A DNA stretch of 64,000 bases from Paenirhodobacter ferrireducens (GCF_004022265.1 NZ_SAVB01000008.1:62001-126000); one strand, 5' to 3'; positions 34,691 to 46,880 are shown, numbered from the stretch's first letter. Notes: generated from the sequence alone by a model not told the origin. Numbers and translations are program-made.

Positions 34691-34796
34691 CGTGGTGCCA
34701 GCGATGCAGGCGGGCGGTGCGGCAGGCAATTCACGAAACCGTGAGATTGCCCCGGTGATGCCCTGCTGCGGTGGGTTCAACCTGTTCAAAAGAACC

Positions 34797-34826
34797 AAAA
34801 ACCCCCGATGGCAGGGCCACGGGGGT
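34797..34826 (-). terminator. Terminator of rpsU
   Basis: On the minus strand ACCCCCG and CGGGGGT form a seven-pair stem followed by TTTTTGG, downstream of rpsU and upstream of trkH. Confidence 0.8.
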
Positions 34827-34863
34827 CATCAGTGCGGGCAAGCCCGCCAGCGGTTCCAGTCGC

Positions 34864-35070
34864 TTAGAGCGCGCCTTCACGCTGCGCCTTTTTCCGCGCC
34901 AGTTTCCGGGCACGGCGAACGGCCTCAGCTTTCTCGCGCGCTTTCTTGACGGAGGGCTTCTCGAAATGCTGCTTGAGCTTCATTTCACGAAACACACCCT
35001 CGCGCTGAAGTTTCTTCTTCAGAGCACGAAGCGCCTGTTCGACGTTGTTGTCGCGAACGCTGACCTGCAT
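34864..35070 (-). CDS. rpsU: 30S ribosomal protein bS21
   Basis: A 68-residue, highly basic protein. It begins [20 protein letters not shown], continues with [20 protein letters not shown], and ends in an Arg/Lys-rich helix, which is bS21 throughout. It sits near the anti-Shine-Dalgarno end of 16S rRNA and helps initiation. The gene stands alone, with its own terminator downstream and coq9 divergent. Confidence 0.97.
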   Translation of the reverse strand: MQVSVRDNNVEQALRALKKKLQREGVFREMKLKQHFEKPSVKKAREKAEAVRRARKLARKKAQREGAL

Positions 35071-35185
35071 GTGGTGTCACCACCTTCCTAAGTTAGAGTT
35101 GCATCAGATTGCAGGAGCGGGCCATATAACAGGGGACCGGAGTTTTGTCCACTCCCCGAAACGGGGCGTGGCGAAGGAATATGCC

Positions 35186-35857
35186 ATGAGAAATGACCAT
35201 CTCGACGTTGCGCGGATGCGGGCCGAGCTGCTTGCCGCGATCGAGCCGCACGTGCCCTTCGACGGCTGGTCCGAGCCCGCCTTCCGACAGGCGGTGGCGG
35301 ATGTCGGGGTCGACCCGGCGCTGGCTCGTCTCGTCTGCCCGCGCGGTGCGGTGGATCTCGCCGTGGAATATCACCGCGCCGCCGACCGGGCGATGGTCGC
35401 GGCGCTCACGGATGCCGACCTTTCCGGCATGAAATTCCGCGACAAGGTCGCCCATGCGGTGACCCTGCGCCTTGGCCTTGTCGATCCGGAGCTTGTGCGT
35501 CGCGCCGCCTCGCTGTTCGCGCTGCCGCAGCATGCAGCGACCGGCGCCCGGCTGGTGTGGGAGACCTCCGATGCGATCTGGCGCGCCCTTGGCGACGAAA
35601 GCGAAGATTACAACTGGTACACCAAGCGGATGACGCTGTCGGGCGTGTTCTCCTCGACCGTTCTGTTCTGGCTGGGCGACGAGAGCGAGGGGCTGGCCGA
35701 GACCCGCGCCTTCCTCGATCGCCGCATTGCTGACGTCATGCAGTTCGAGAAGGTGAAGGGCGCGGTCATCCGCCTGCCGGGGCTGAAGGGCCTGCTCGGT
35801 GCGATCCGCGCGCCCCAGCCCGCCCCGCTGCCCGGCCATGAGGAGCACGCGCAATGA
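35186..35857 (+). CDS. coq9: COQ9-family ubiquinone biosynthesis protein
   Basis: A 223-residue protein. The C-terminal half carries the COQ9 signature: DYNWYTKRMTLSGVFSSTVL near 148-167, followed by FWLGDESEG. COQ9 binds lipid and presents ubiquinone intermediates to the hydroxylase COQ7; bacterial members occur in alphaproteobacteria. ATG 35186 gives the expected length. It overlaps the next gene by ATGA, so coq9 and the oxidoreductase form one operon. Confidence 0.92.
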   Translation: MRNDHLDVARMRAELLAAIEPHVPFDGWSEPAFRQAVADVGVDPALARLVCPRGAVDLAVEYHRAADRAMVAALTDADLSGMKFRDKVAHAVTLRLGLVDPELVRRAASLFALPQHAATGARLVWETSDAIWRALGDESEDYNWYTKRMTLSGVFSSTVLFWLGDESEGLAETRAFLDRRIADVMQFEKVKGAVIRLPGLKGLLGAIRAPQPAPLPGHEEHAQ

Positions 35858-36840
35858 CCCTTCCGCTGCAGATGCAGGCAATCGAGATTTCGGCCCCCGG
35901 CGGTCCCGAGGTGCTGAAACCCATCTCGCGCCCGGTGCCGCTGCCCGGTCCGGGCGAGATCCTGATCGAAGTGGCCTTTGCCGGGGTGAACCGCCCCGAT
36001 GCGCTGCAACGTGCGGGCGCCTATCGTGCCCCGCCCGGCGCCTCGGACCTGCCCGGCCTCGAATGTGCGGGACGGATCGCGGCGCTCGGCCCCGGTGTCT
36101 CCGGCTGGCAGGTGGGCGATGCGGTCTGCGCGCTGCTGCCCGGTGGCGGCTATGCCGAATATGCGGTCTGCCCTGCCGCCCATGCCCTGCCGGTGCCCGA
36201 GGGCGTCAGCCTGCGCGACGCCGCCTGCCTGCCCGAGACCTGCTTCACCGTCTGGTCGAACGTGGTGATGCGCGGCGGGCTGAAGGCGGGCGAGCGTTTC
36301 CTCGTCCACGGCGGGTCCTCGGGCATCGGCACGACGGCGATCCAGATCGCGCGCAACCTGGGCGCCCGGGTCTTCGCCACCGCCGGCTCGGCCGAGAAAT
36401 GCGCCGCCTGCGCGGCGCTCGGCGCCACCGCGATCAACTATCGCGAGGCCGATTTCGTCGAGGTCCTGCGCGCCGAGGGCGGCGCGAACCTGATCCTCGA
36501 CATGGTCGGCGGCAGCTATATCCCGCGCGACGTCAAGGCCTTGGCCGATGACGGCCGGCTCGTCTTCATCGCCTTCCTCGAAAGCCCGAAGGCCGAGCTG
36601 AACTTTGCCCAGGTGATGCTGCGCCGGTTGACGATCACCGGCTCGACCCTGCGCCCGCAATCGGATGCCGCCAAGGCCGCGATTGCGGCCGAGCTGCGCG
36701 CGCAGGTCTGGCCGATGGTCGCCGCCGGCCGGCTGCGCCCGATCCACGACAGCACCTTCGCGCTGACCGAGGCCGCCGCCGCCCATGCCCGCATGGAAAG
36801 CTCGGCCCATATCGGCAAGATCGTGCTGCAGGTCCGTTGA
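35854..36840 (+). CDS. NAD(P)H:quinone oxidoreductase, zinc-free MDR family
   Basis: A 328-residue member of the medium-chain dehydrogenase/reductase superfamily, quinone oxidoreductase (Qor/PIG3) branch. VAFAGVNRPDALQRAGAYRA (40-59) and LPGLECAGRI are typical. There are no zinc ligands. FLVHGGSSGIGTTAIQIARN near 150-169 is the NADPH-binding motif. It may reduce quinones or enals. It starts inside the coq9 stop and is followed by a SpoIIAA-like gene after 20 bases. Confidence 0.9.
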   Translation: MTLPLQMQAIEISAPGGPEVLKPISRPVPLPGPGEILIEVAFAGVNRPDALQRAGAYRAPPGASDLPGLECAGRIAALGPGVSGWQVGDAVCALLPGGGYAEYAVCPAAHALPVPEGVSLRDAACLPETCFTVWSNVVMRGGLKAGERFLVHGGSSGIGTTAIQIARNLGARVFATAGSAEKCAACAALGATAINYREADFVEVLRAEGGANLILDMVGGSYIPRDVKALADDGRLVFIAFLESPKAELNFAQVMLRRLTITGSTLRPQSDAAKAAIAAELRAQVWPMVAAGRLRPIHDSTFALTEAAAAHARMESSAHIGKIVLQVR

Positions 36841-36860
36841 ACCCACCCCACGGAGGCACC

Positions 36861-37319
36861 ATGACCAAGGGATATTTCGAGACGCTGCCGGGCCTGCCCG
36901 CCGACGTTCTGGCGATCGAGGCCAAGGGCACGATCGACGCCGAAGCCTATAGCCGCGACCTGATCCCGGCGATCGAGGCGAAGATCGCGGCCGAGGGGCG
37001 GCTGAAGCTCCTCTATGTCATCGGCGCCGAGTTCGAGAGCTACACCGCCGGCGCCGCCTGGGAAGACGCGAAGGTCGGGATGCTGCACCTGGGCGATTTC
37101 GCCCGCATCGCGCTCGTCAGCGACGTCGAATGGATCCGTCTTGGCGTGAAGGCCTTCGCGCCGATGATCCCGGGCGCGGTCAAGGTCTTCGCCCTTGCCG
37201 ACCTCGCTGCAGCGAAAGCCTGGATCGCGGCGGATGGCCATGACGAGACCGGCAGCCCCGGCATCGCCGCCGATTACACCATCCCGCCGCTCGAGGACCG
37301 GATCCCGGAAGAGCCCTGA
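36861..37319 (+). CDS. SpoIIAA-like (STAS-fold) protein
   Basis: A 152-residue soluble protein. The core from LAIEAKGTIDAEAYSRDLIP (17-36) through LKLLYVIGAEFESYTAGAAW is the SpoIIAA-like/STAS family found widely in proteobacteria. Family structures resemble anti-sigma factor antagonists and lipid-binding CRAL-TRIO domains, without a known function. CGGAGG precedes the ATG. The C-terminal 25 residues extend beyond the usual domain end. It is the third gene of the coq9 operon. Confidence 0.8.
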   Translation: MTKGYFETLPGLPADVLAIEAKGTIDAEAYSRDLIPAIEAKIAAEGRLKLLYVIGAEFESYTAGAAWEDAKVGMLHLGDFARIALVSDVEWIRLGVKAFAPMIPGAVKVFALADLAAAKAWIAADGHDETGSPGIAADYTIPPLEDRIPEEP

Positions 37320-37328
37320 TCCCTTTCT

Positions 37329-37375
37329 CCTTGCGGAAAATACCTCCGGGGGTGCGGGGGCAGGCAGCCCCCGCG
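37329..37375. repeat. Dispersed palindromic repeat copy
   Basis: CTTGCGGAAAATACCTCCGG followed by a GGGTGCGGGGGC/GCCCCCGC hairpin lies between two convergent genes. It matches half of the copy at 22432-22528 and may also act as a terminator. Confidence 0.6.
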
Positions 37376-37403
37376 CGTGCCACAGATACCCACGCCCAAA
37401 GGC

Positions 37404-38039
37404 TCAGCGCACCCGCTCCATCAGCGCGTCGTTCATCGTGCAGTCGCGGATCACGTCGGCGCCGCAGCGGCGCGGGCGCAGATCCTTCGTCAGGCAGATC
37501 CGCGCTTCCTGGATCCGGCCGGCGTTGCAGGTCACGGTGATCTCGTCGCGGGCAAGCCCCGGGTTCGCCTCGAGAAACGCCTCTTCGACCACGGCCGCGG
37601 GCAGTTTCACGTCGCGGCCGAGGCGGCGGAACACCTCGGGGATGGCGATCGTGCCATAGGCGCGGCGGGCGAGCGCGAAATAGTCGCCGGCCGACAGCCC
37701 CGAACAGCGCCCGTGCTTCTTCCACTGATACCAGGCGGCGCCGTCCGAGCCCATCACGTCTTCCATTGCCGCCGAGGCGCTGCGTGCGGGATCGCGTGCC
37801 GTGGTGCGGCAATAGCTCGGATAGCCGCGCTCATCCTGCGGCCAGAGCCCGTGCAGAACGAAGCTCGCATCGGTCGCCGGATCGCATTGCGCCGCACCGC
37901 GTCCAGCGCCGTCGGTCGCGCACCAGCCGGGTGCCCAGCTCAGCGACAGCACGTAATAGTCGAAATCGCCAGCCCGTTCGCCCTCGGCCAGTGCCGCACT
38001 CGCCCAGAACAGGCAGCCGAGAACCGCCGAAATCCGCAT
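37404..38039 (-). CDS. Secreted ribonuclease T2 family protein
   Basis: A 211-residue exported RNase. Residues 1-19 are a signal peptide ending in ALA. FVLHGLWPQ near 62-70 and WYQWKKHGRCSG near 103-114 are the two conserved active-site boxes (CAS1 and CAS2), each with its histidine. Four or more cysteines suggest disulfides. It degrades RNA in the periplasm or medium through a 2',3'-cyclic phosphate. ATG 38039 has AGGGG eight bases upstream and is preferred to the GTG two codons earlier. Confidence 0.92.
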   Translation of the reverse strand: MRISAVLGCLFWASAALAEGERAGDFDYYVLSLSWAPGWCATDGAGRGAAQCDPATDASFVLHGLWPQDERGYPSYCRTTARDPARSASAAMEDVMGSDGAAWYQWKKHGRCSGLSAGDYFALARRAYGTIAIPEVFRRLGRDVKLPAAVVEEAFLEANPGLARDEITVTCNAGRIQEARICLTKDLRPRRCGADVIRDCTMNDALMERVR

Positions 38040-38172
38040 TTTCACTTCCCCTGTTGCCGTTTCCGCCCTATATAGCAGACCAATTCCCCACCAGAAATGG
38101 ACCGCGGCCGGGGACCCCCGCGCCGCAGCCGGTTTCTCGGCCCGGGAGAGATATGTGCAAAGGACCGATCAG

Positions 38173-38943
38173 ATGACGACGAACAAGCCCCTGATGGCCA
38201 AGGCAACCGCCGTTTGGCTGGTGGACAACACGACGCTGAGCTTCAAGCAGATCGCCGATTTCTGCGGCATGCACGAGCTCGAAGTGCAGGGCATCGCCGA
38301 CGGGGACGTGGCGGTGGGCGTGAAGGGCTTCGACCCGATCGCGCACAACCAGCTCGACCAGAAGGAAATCGACAAGGGCGAGGCCGACCCGCTCTACAAG
38401 CTGAAGCTCAAGTTCAACGCCGCTGCCGTCGGCGAGGACAAGCGCCGCGGCCCGCGCTACACGCCGCTCTCGAAGCGTCAGGACCGCCCGAACGCGATCC
38501 TGTGGCTGGTCAAGTTCCACCCCGAACTCGCCGATGCGCAGATCGCCCGTCTCGTCGGCACGACGAAGCCCACCATCGCCTCGATCCGCGACCGGACGCA
38601 TTGGAACATCCAGAGCATGACCGCGATCGATCCGGTGGCGCTTGGGCTGTGCCGGCAGTCGGAGCTTGACAGCGAAGTGCAGAAGGCCGCGAAGAAGCGC
38701 GCCGCCGAGGGCGTGATGTCGGATGACGAGCGTCGCAAGCTGGTCTCGACCGAGCAGTCGCTGGGCATGACCGAAGAGCCGCGTTTGCCCTCCTCGATCG
38801 CCGGGCTCGAGAACTTCACCCTCGGCACCGCCGAGGAAGAGCGCGAGAATCCGAAGGACTTCTCGGACGCGGACAGCTTCTTCAACCTGCCGCATGGCGA
38901 GGACGACGAGGACGAGGAAGACGATCGCGATCCGCGCCGCTGA
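38173..38943 (+). CDS. trcR: TrcR-like cell cycle transcriptional regulator (DUF1013)
   Basis: A 256-residue DUF1013 protein. AKATAVWLVDNTTLSFKQIA (9-28) with DFCGMHELEVQGIADGDVAV starts the conserved domain. RQDRPNAILWLVKFHPELAD near 101-120 with a following helix-turn-helix-like GTTKPTIASIRDRTHWNIQ completes it. The last 15 residues are a highly acidic tail. The Caulobacter homologue TrcR associates with RNA polymerase and affects cell cycle gene expression. AAGGA lies before ATG 38173. A terminator follows. Confidence 0.88.
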   Translation: MTTNKPLMAKATAVWLVDNTTLSFKQIADFCGMHELEVQGIADGDVAVGVKGFDPIAHNQLDQKEIDKGEADPLYKLKLKFNAAAVGEDKRRGPRYTPLSKRQDRPNAILWLVKFHPELADAQIARLVGTTKPTIASIRDRTHWNIQSMTAIDPVALGLCRQSELDSEVQKAAKKRAAEGVMSDDERRKLVSTEQSLGMTEEPRLPSSIAGLENFTLGTAEEERENPKDFSDADSFFNLPHGEDDEDEEDDRDPRR

Positions 38944-38966
38944 TCCTGCGTCGATCCGCATGCGCA

Positions 38967-38993
38967 GGGCCGTCCCGCCGGGGCGGCCCTTTT
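38967..38993 (+). terminator. Terminator of trcR
   Basis: GGGCCGTCCC and GGGGCGGCCC form a ten-pair stem around GCC, followed by TTTTC. Confidence 0.75.
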
Positions 38994-39016
38994 CGCTGCC
39001 GGCCTCCCGGGGAGTG

Positions 39017-39205
39017 TCAGGCGCGGGCAGAGAGCGAGGCGAGGATTGCGTCGAGGTCGGCACGCGCCCGTTCCGCCTCGGCGGCGTCGCGCGGCGCGGC
39101 GATCAGCTCGGCCAGGCGATAGGCTTCCTGCACATGCCGCAGATTGCGCCGCGCTTTGTGCGGGGCGGGCATGGGGAAGGCGAGGACGGTTGTTTCTTTG
39201 CTCAA
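39017..39205 (-). CDS. Small conserved-looking protein
   Basis: About 62 residues from TTG 39205, or 51 from the in-frame ATG at 39172. The sequence SKETTVLAFPMPAPHKARRN followed by a helical, alanine-rich segment has normal codon use for the window. I do not recognise a family. There is no signal or membrane segment. It ends 73 bases after trcR, in convergent orientation. It is a plausible but unproven small gene. Confidence 0.5.
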   Translation of the reverse strand: MSKETTVLAFPMPAPHKARRNLRHVQEAYRLAELIAAPRDAAEAERARADLDAILASLSARA

Positions 39206-39364
39206 GGTGCGATTCGTGCCTGACTGTCCAAGGGGCATAGCCGTCGCGGCGCCGTTTTTGCAAGACACATGCAAAAAAATAGGCAACTGCCTTGATCCGC
39301 GTCAAATCGTCACGAGGATTTTGCTGCGGGCGAAGCAGCTGGCTCCGCCCGCGGCCGCGCCGCC

Positions 39365-40843
39365 TCAGATCGAGAGGCAGATGTATTTCAGCTCGAGGTA
39401 ATCCTCGACGCCGTGGTGCGATCCCTCGCGGCCGAGGCCGGACTGCTTGACACCGCCGAAGGGGGCGACCTCGGTCGAGATGATGCCGGTGTTCACCCCG
39501 ACGATGCCGTATTCCAGGCCTTCCTGCACGCGGGTGATCCGGCCGATGTCGCGGGCGTAGAAGTAGGAGGCCAAGCCGAAGATCGTGGCGTTGGCCTTCT
39601 CGATCACCTCTTCCTCGGTCTCGAACTTGAACAGCGGCGCGACCGGGCCGAAGGTTTCCTCGGTGGCGACCTTCATCTCCTGCGTCACGCCGGTGACGAC
39701 GGTCGGCTCGAAGAAGGTGCCGCCAAGCGCGTGACGCTTGCCGCCGGTGACGACCTGACCGCCGCCCTTGACCACGTCGGCGATGTGATCCTCGACCTTG
39801 GCCACGGCCTTGTCCGAGATCAGCGGTCCGGTGGTGATGCCGGCCTCGAGCCCGTCGCCCACGTTCAGCTTGGCAACCGCCGCGGCCAGCTTTTCGGCGA
39901 AGGCGTCATAGACCCCGGCCTGCACGTAGATGCGGTTCGCGCAGACGCAGGTCTGACCGTTGTTGCGGAACTTCGACATCATCGCGCCCTCGACCGCGGC
40001 GTCGAGATCGGCATCGTCGAAGACGATGAAGGGCGCGTTGCCACCCAGCTCCATCGAGCATTTCATCACCTGATCGGCGGCCTGACGCATCAGGATCCGG
40101 CCGACCTCGGTCGAGCCGGTGAAGGTCAGCTTGCGCACGGTGTGGTTCTCGCAGAACTCCTTGCCGATGTCCGAGGCCTTCGACGAGGTGATGACCGAGA
40201 AGATGCCCTTCGGCAGGCCGGCGCGTTCGCCCAGAACCGCCAGCGCCAGCGCCGACAGCGGGGTCTCGGCAGCCGGGCGGGCGACGAAGCCGCAACCGAC
40301 GGCAAGCGCCGGGCCGCATTTGCGGGTGATCATCGCGTTCGGGAAGTTCCACGGCGTGATCGAGCCGACGACGCCGATCGGCTGCTTGATCACCTGGATG
40401 CGCTTGTCGCGCATGTGGCCCGGGATCGTCTCGCCGTAGATGCGCTTGGCTTCCTCGCCGAACCATTCGATGAACGAGGCGCCATAGGCGATCTCGCCCT
40501 TCGCCTCGGCGAGCGGCTTGCCCATCTCGGCGGTGAGGATCGCGCCCAGATCGTCCTGGTTCGCCATCATCAGCTCGAACCACTTGCGCAGCACCTGCGC
40601 GCGTTCCTTGGCGGTGCGCGCGGCCCATTCCTTCATCGCGATGCGGGCGGCCTCGATCGCGCGGGCGGTCTCGGCGCGGCCGAGGTCGGGCACGGTGCAG
40701 ATCACGTCGCCGCGGGCGGGGTTGAGCACCTCGAAGGTGGTGCCGTCATCGGCGTCGACCCATTCGCCGGCGACATAGGCCTTGGTGGCAAGAAGGGTGG
40801 GGTCCTTGAGAAGGGATTTGAGATCGGTGGCGGTGTCGAGCAT
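39365..40843 (-). CDS. gabD: NAD(P)-dependent succinate-semialdehyde dehydrogenase
   Basis: A 492-residue aldehyde dehydrogenase. TPWNFPNAM (163-171), FTGSTEVG (241-248), E265 in MELGGNAPF and catalytic C299 in GQTCVCAN are in order. The Cys-x-Cys pair at 299/301 is characteristic of SSADH, where it forms a redox switch. PFGGVKQSGLGREGSHHGVEDYLE ends the protein as in GabD. It oxidises succinic semialdehyde to succinate in GABA breakdown. GGGAGA precedes ATG 40843. No gabT is adjacent. Confidence 0.93.
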   Translation of the reverse strand: MLDTATDLKSLLKDPTLLATKAYVAGEWVDADDGTTFEVLNPARGDVICTVPDLGRAETARAIEAARIAMKEWAARTAKERAQVLRKWFELMMANQDDLGAILTAEMGKPLAEAKGEIAYGASFIEWFGEEAKRIYGETIPGHMRDKRIQVIKQPIGVVGSITPWNFPNAMITRKCGPALAVGCGFVARPAAETPLSALALAVLGERAGLPKGIFSVITSSKASDIGKEFCENHTVRKLTFTGSTEVGRILMRQAADQVMKCSMELGGNAPFIVFDDADLDAAVEGAMMSKFRNNGQTCVCANRIYVQAGVYDAFAEKLAAAVAKLNVGDGLEAGITTGPLISDKAVAKVEDHIADVVKGGGQVVTGGKRHALGGTFFEPTVVTGVTQEMKVATEETFGPVAPLFKFETEEEVIEKANATIFGLASYFYARDIGRITRVQEGLEYGIVGVNTGIISTEVAPFGGVKQSGLGREGSHHGVEDYLELKYICLSI

Positions 40844-40992
40844 GGGTATCTCCCTGTGTTGGGCGTGGCGGCAAGGAAGCATGCGGGGCCGGCCCTTGTC
40901 CATCCGTCGCAGTGGCAACCCGCGCCGGCGCAGGTGACCGATCTGCGCGGTCTGCCTGCCAATATGGTGCATGGGGCCGCGGTGGAAAGGGC

Positions 40993-41982
40993 TCAGCCGA
41001 AGCGCGCGGTCCAGCTCGGCTGCAGGTCGCCCGGCATCGCCGTGGCGGCATGGACCGCGCGGGCGATGGCGCGGGCCAGACAGCTTGCGGCGGCATGGCC
41101 GAGCAGGAAGGTGTCGGCGACCGGATCGGCGAGCGGCTTGGCGCCGGTCGCCGCCGCAAAGACCAGATCGCCGTCGATCGGCGTGTGCGAGGGCACGAGC
41201 GCGCGGGCCATGCCGTCATGCGCCGCCGTCGCCATCCGCTGCGCCTGCGCCTGGCTCAGCGCCGCGTCGGTGGCGACGATGGCGATGGTGGTGGCCTCGC
41301 CCATCCGCTTCTTCGGCGCGGGCTCGGCAGCGGCGGGGTAGAGCAGTGCCGCACCGCGGCCGCCGAACTCGCCCTCGAGCTCCCAGGGTGCGGCCCAGAA
41401 ATGCGGGCTGTCCTCGACCGTGGCCGAGCCGAGCGCGTTCACCGCGACCAGCGCGCCGACGGTCATCCCGTTTTCCAGCACCGCCGAGGCCGAGCCGAGC
41501 CCGCCCTTGAGCGTGCCGGTGAGCGCGCCGAAGCCCGCGCCCTCGCTGCCGATGGCGAAGTCGGGGCTTGCCGCCTCGAGCGCCGCGCGGCCGAGCGCGG
41601 AATAGGGGTTGGTGCCCCAGCCCTTGTCGCCGCCGTTCAGCAGGTCGAACAGGATCGCCGCCGGCACGATCGGCACGCGCATGTCGCCGACGGCAAAGCC
41701 GCGGCCGCGCGCGCGCAGCCCCTCGGCGACGCCCGAGGCCGAATCGAGCCCGAAGGCCGAGCCGCCCGACAGCACGATCGCATCGACCTCCTGCACCAGC
41801 CGGTCGGGGGCAAGCAGATCGGTCTCGCGGGTGCCCGGCGCGCCGCCCATCACCTGCACGGCGGCGGTGAAGGGGTGGTCCGCCAGCAGCACCGTGCAGC
41901 CCGAGCGCAGCCGCCCGCTGTGCGCATTGCCGACGCGCAGCCCCTCGATGTCGGTGATCAGATTCTTCGGTCCCGGCTGCAT
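40993..41982 (-). CDS. P1-family (DmpA/S58) N-terminal nucleophile peptidase
   Basis: A 329-residue self-processing aminopeptidase-type protein. ITDIEGLRVGNAHS (9-22) and DAIVLSGGSAFGLDSASGVA near 77-96 are diagnostic of the family. The autocleavage site is expected where a conserved small-residue/Asn segment (VAVNALGSATVEDS) precedes the beta chain, but I cannot fix the exact nucleophile. Family members release N-terminal residues or beta-peptides. It lies just downstream of a peptide-type ABC transporter on the same strand, so it may digest imported peptides. Confidence 0.88.
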   Translation of the reverse strand: MQPGPKNLITDIEGLRVGNAHSGRLRSGCTVLLADHPFTAAVQVMGGAPGTRETDLLAPDRLVQEVDAIVLSGGSAFGLDSASGVAEGLRARGRGFAVGDMRVPIVPAAILFDLLNGGDKGWGTNPYSALGRAALEAASPDFAIGSEGAGFGALTGTLKGGLGSASAVLENGMTVGALVAVNALGSATVEDSPHFWAAPWELEGEFGGRGAALLYPAAAEPAPKKRMGEATTIAIVATDAALSQAQAQRMATAAHDGMARALVPSHTPIDGDLVFAAATGAKPLADPVADTFLLGHAAASCLARAIARAVHAATAMPGDLQPSWTARFG

Positions 41983-42008
41983 GACGCTCTCCTCGCTGCG
42001 CTGCAGCA

Positions 42009-43660
<1,652 letters not shown>

Positions 43661-43664
<4 letters not shown>

Positions 43665-44472
43665 GTCAGCCGCCCCCGCAACCGCGGGTCGAGCGCATCG
43701 CGCAGCCCGTCGCCCAGAAGGTTCAGCCCGAGCACGGTGAGCACGATCGCCAGCCCCGGGAACAGCGCCACATGCGGGGCAAGCGCCACCATCGTCTGCG
43801 CCTCGGCGAGCATCCGGCCCCAGCTCGCGGTGGGCGGCTGCGCACCAAGGCCGACATAGCTCAGCCCCGCCTCGGCGAGGATGCCGAGCGAGGCCTGGAT
43901 CGTCGCCTGCACGATCAGCAGGCTGGCGATGTTGGGCAGCACATGTTCGGCCGAGATCCGGGCGCGGCCCTTGCCCGCCACCCGGGCGGCGCGGATGTAG
44001 TCGAGCGTCCACAGGCTGAGCGCGGCGCCGCGGGCGGTGCGGGCGAAGACCGGGATGTTGAACAGCCCGATCGCCAGCGTCGCGTTCAGCGCCGAGGGGC
44101 CGAGCGTCGCGGTGATCAGGATCGCGGTGACGAGGGCAGGGAAGGCGAAAATGAGGTCGTTCAGCCGGGCGAGCGTGGCGTCGAGCAGGCTGCCGCGGCT
44201 GGCCGCCGCGGCGAGCCCGAGCGGCGTGCCGATGCCGGCGCCGATCGCCACGGCGGCCAGCGCCACGGCGAGCGAGGTGCGCGCCCCCGCCATCAGCATC
44301 GACAGGATGTCGCGGCCGAAATGGTCGGTGCCCATCCAATGCGTGGCCGACGGCGGCTGCAGCCGCGCGCCGATCGCCATCGCCGCGGGGTCCCAAGGCG
44401 TCCAGACGAGCGACAGCGCGGCCGCGGCGACGGCCAGCCCGCTCAGCCCTGCGCCGATCAGCAGCGCGGGCC

Positions 44473-44476
<4 letters not shown>
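43661..44476 (-). CDS. DppC-type ABC transporter permease
   Basis: A 271-residue inner membrane permease with about six transmembrane segments. HWMGTDHFGRDILSMLMAGA near 46-65 is the characteristic DppC/OppC N-terminal motif. The EAA loop, including AEAGLSYVGLGAQPPTASWG near 215-234, contacts the ATPase. It overlaps the genes before and after by four bases. It pairs with the DppB-like subunit encoded just upstream. The solute is inferred to be peptides or similar, from family resemblance. Confidence 0.92.
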
Positions 44477-45417
<941 letters not shown>

Positions 45418-45458
45418 TGCCGCAAGCTTGCCCGCTGCGCCGCAGCGGTCAAGCCCTG

Positions 45459-46880
45459 TCAGGCGGCCGAGCCGCCGACGGTGAGCCCGCCGATCAGCAG
45501 CGAGGGCATGCCGACGCCCACCGGCACCCATTGCCCGGCCTTGCCGCAATTGCCGATGCCGGGGTCGAGCGCCATGTCGTTGCCGATCGCGCGGATCCGG
45601 TGCAGTGCGGTCGGCCCGTCGCCGATCAGCGTCGCGCCCTTGACCGCGGCACCGACGACGCCGTTCTTCACCCGATAGGCCTCGGTGCAGTTGAACACGA
45701 ACTTGCCGTTGGTGATGTCGACCTGCCCGCCGCCGAAGCCCACGGCATAGATCCCGTCCTTCAGATCTGCGAGGATCGCCTTCGGATCGGCATCGCCGCC
45801 GAGCATGTAGGTGTTCGTCATCCGCGGCATCGGCGCGTGGGCAAAGCTCTCGCGCCGGCCGTTGCCGGTGGGGGCGACCCCCATCAGCCGGGCGTTCTGC
45901 CGGTCCTGCATGTAGCCCACCAGCACCCCGTCCTCGATCAGCACGTTGCGCCCCGAGGGCGTGCCCTCGTCATCGACGGTGATCGAGCCGCGCCGGTCGG
46001 GGAGGGTGCCGTCGTCGAGGATGGTCACCCCCTTCGCCGCCACCTGTTGCCCCATCAGCCCGGCGAAGGCCGAGGATTTCTTGCGGTTGAAATCGCCCTC
46101 GAGCCCGTGGCCCACGGCCTCGTGGATCAGCACGCCCGGCCAGCCCGGGCCAAGCACCACGTCGAACTGCCCGGCGGGCGCGGGTTCGGCCGACAGGTTC
46201 ACCAGCGCGATGCGCAGCGCCTCGCGCGCGACGGGCTGCCAGCTTGCCGGCTCGATCAGCCCGGACAGACCGAAGCGGCCGCCGCCGCCATGCCCGCCCG
46301 ATTCGCGCCGGCCGTTCTCCTCGACGATGACCGAGATGTTGAGCCGCGCCATCGGCCGGATGTCCTGCACGAGGCCGCCTTCGGGGCGCAGGATGAATAC
46401 CTCCTGATGCGAGGCCGCCATCGAGGCGGTGACCTGCACCACGCGCCGGTCGAGGCCGCGGGTGAAGGCGTCGATTTCCGACAGGATGTCGATCTTCGCG
46501 CCGAAGCCCGCGTCGGCCATCGGGTCGGCGTCGGTGTAGAGGTGGCGGTTGGTGCCGGCGGGCGGGGGCGCCATCACGCCACCGCCATCGCCCACGGCGA
46601 GCCGCGCCGTTTCGGCCGCGCGCTTCAGCGCCGGCTCGGAAATCTCGGTCGAATGGGCATAGCCCGCGACCTCGCCGTTTACCGCGCGCAGCCCGAACCC
46701 CTCGGAGGCGTCATAGGAGGCCGTGCGCAGCCGCCCGTCATCGAAGACCAGCGCCTCGGAGCGCCGGCGCTCGAGGAACAGCTCGCCGTCCTCGGCCCCC
46801 GCGGTGGCCCCGCGCAGCACCGCAAGTGCGGCGGCCTCGTCGATCTGCGTCTCGAAGGGGGCGAAACGGTCCTCGGTCAT
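45459..46880 (-). CDS. tldD: Metalloprotease TldD
   Basis: A 473-residue TldD/PmbA-family zinc protease. The active-site helix HEAVGHGLEGD (253-263) holds the HExxxH zinc ligands. GLRAVNGEVAGYAHST (63-78) and NCTEAYRVKNG near 426-436 are further family motifs. With TldE it degrades unstructured peptides and matures some ribosomal peptides and toxins; tldE is not in the window. It is divergent from ctaC, an order common in Rhodobacterales. Confidence 0.96.
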   Translation of the reverse strand: MTEDRFAPFETQIDEAAALAVLRGATAGAEDGELFLERRRSEALVFDDGRLRTASYDASEGFGLRAVNGEVAGYAHSTEISEPALKRAAETARLAVGDGGGVMAPPPAGTNRHLYTDADPMADAGFGAKIDILSEIDAFTRGLDRRVVQVTASMAASHQEVFILRPEGGLVQDIRPMARLNISVIVEENGRRESGGHGGGGRFGLSGLIEPASWQPVAREALRIALVNLSAEPAPAGQFDVVLGPGWPGVLIHEAVGHGLEGDFNRKKSSAFAGLMGQQVAAKGVTILDDGTLPDRRGSITVDDEGTPSGRNVLIEDGVLVGYMQDRQNARLMGVAPTGNGRRESFAHAPMPRMTNTYMLGGDADPKAILADLKDGIYAVGFGGGQVDITNGKFVFNCTEAYRVKNGVVGAAVKGATLIGDGPTALHRIRAIGNDMALDPGIGNCGKAGQWVPVGVGMPSLLIGGLTVGGSAA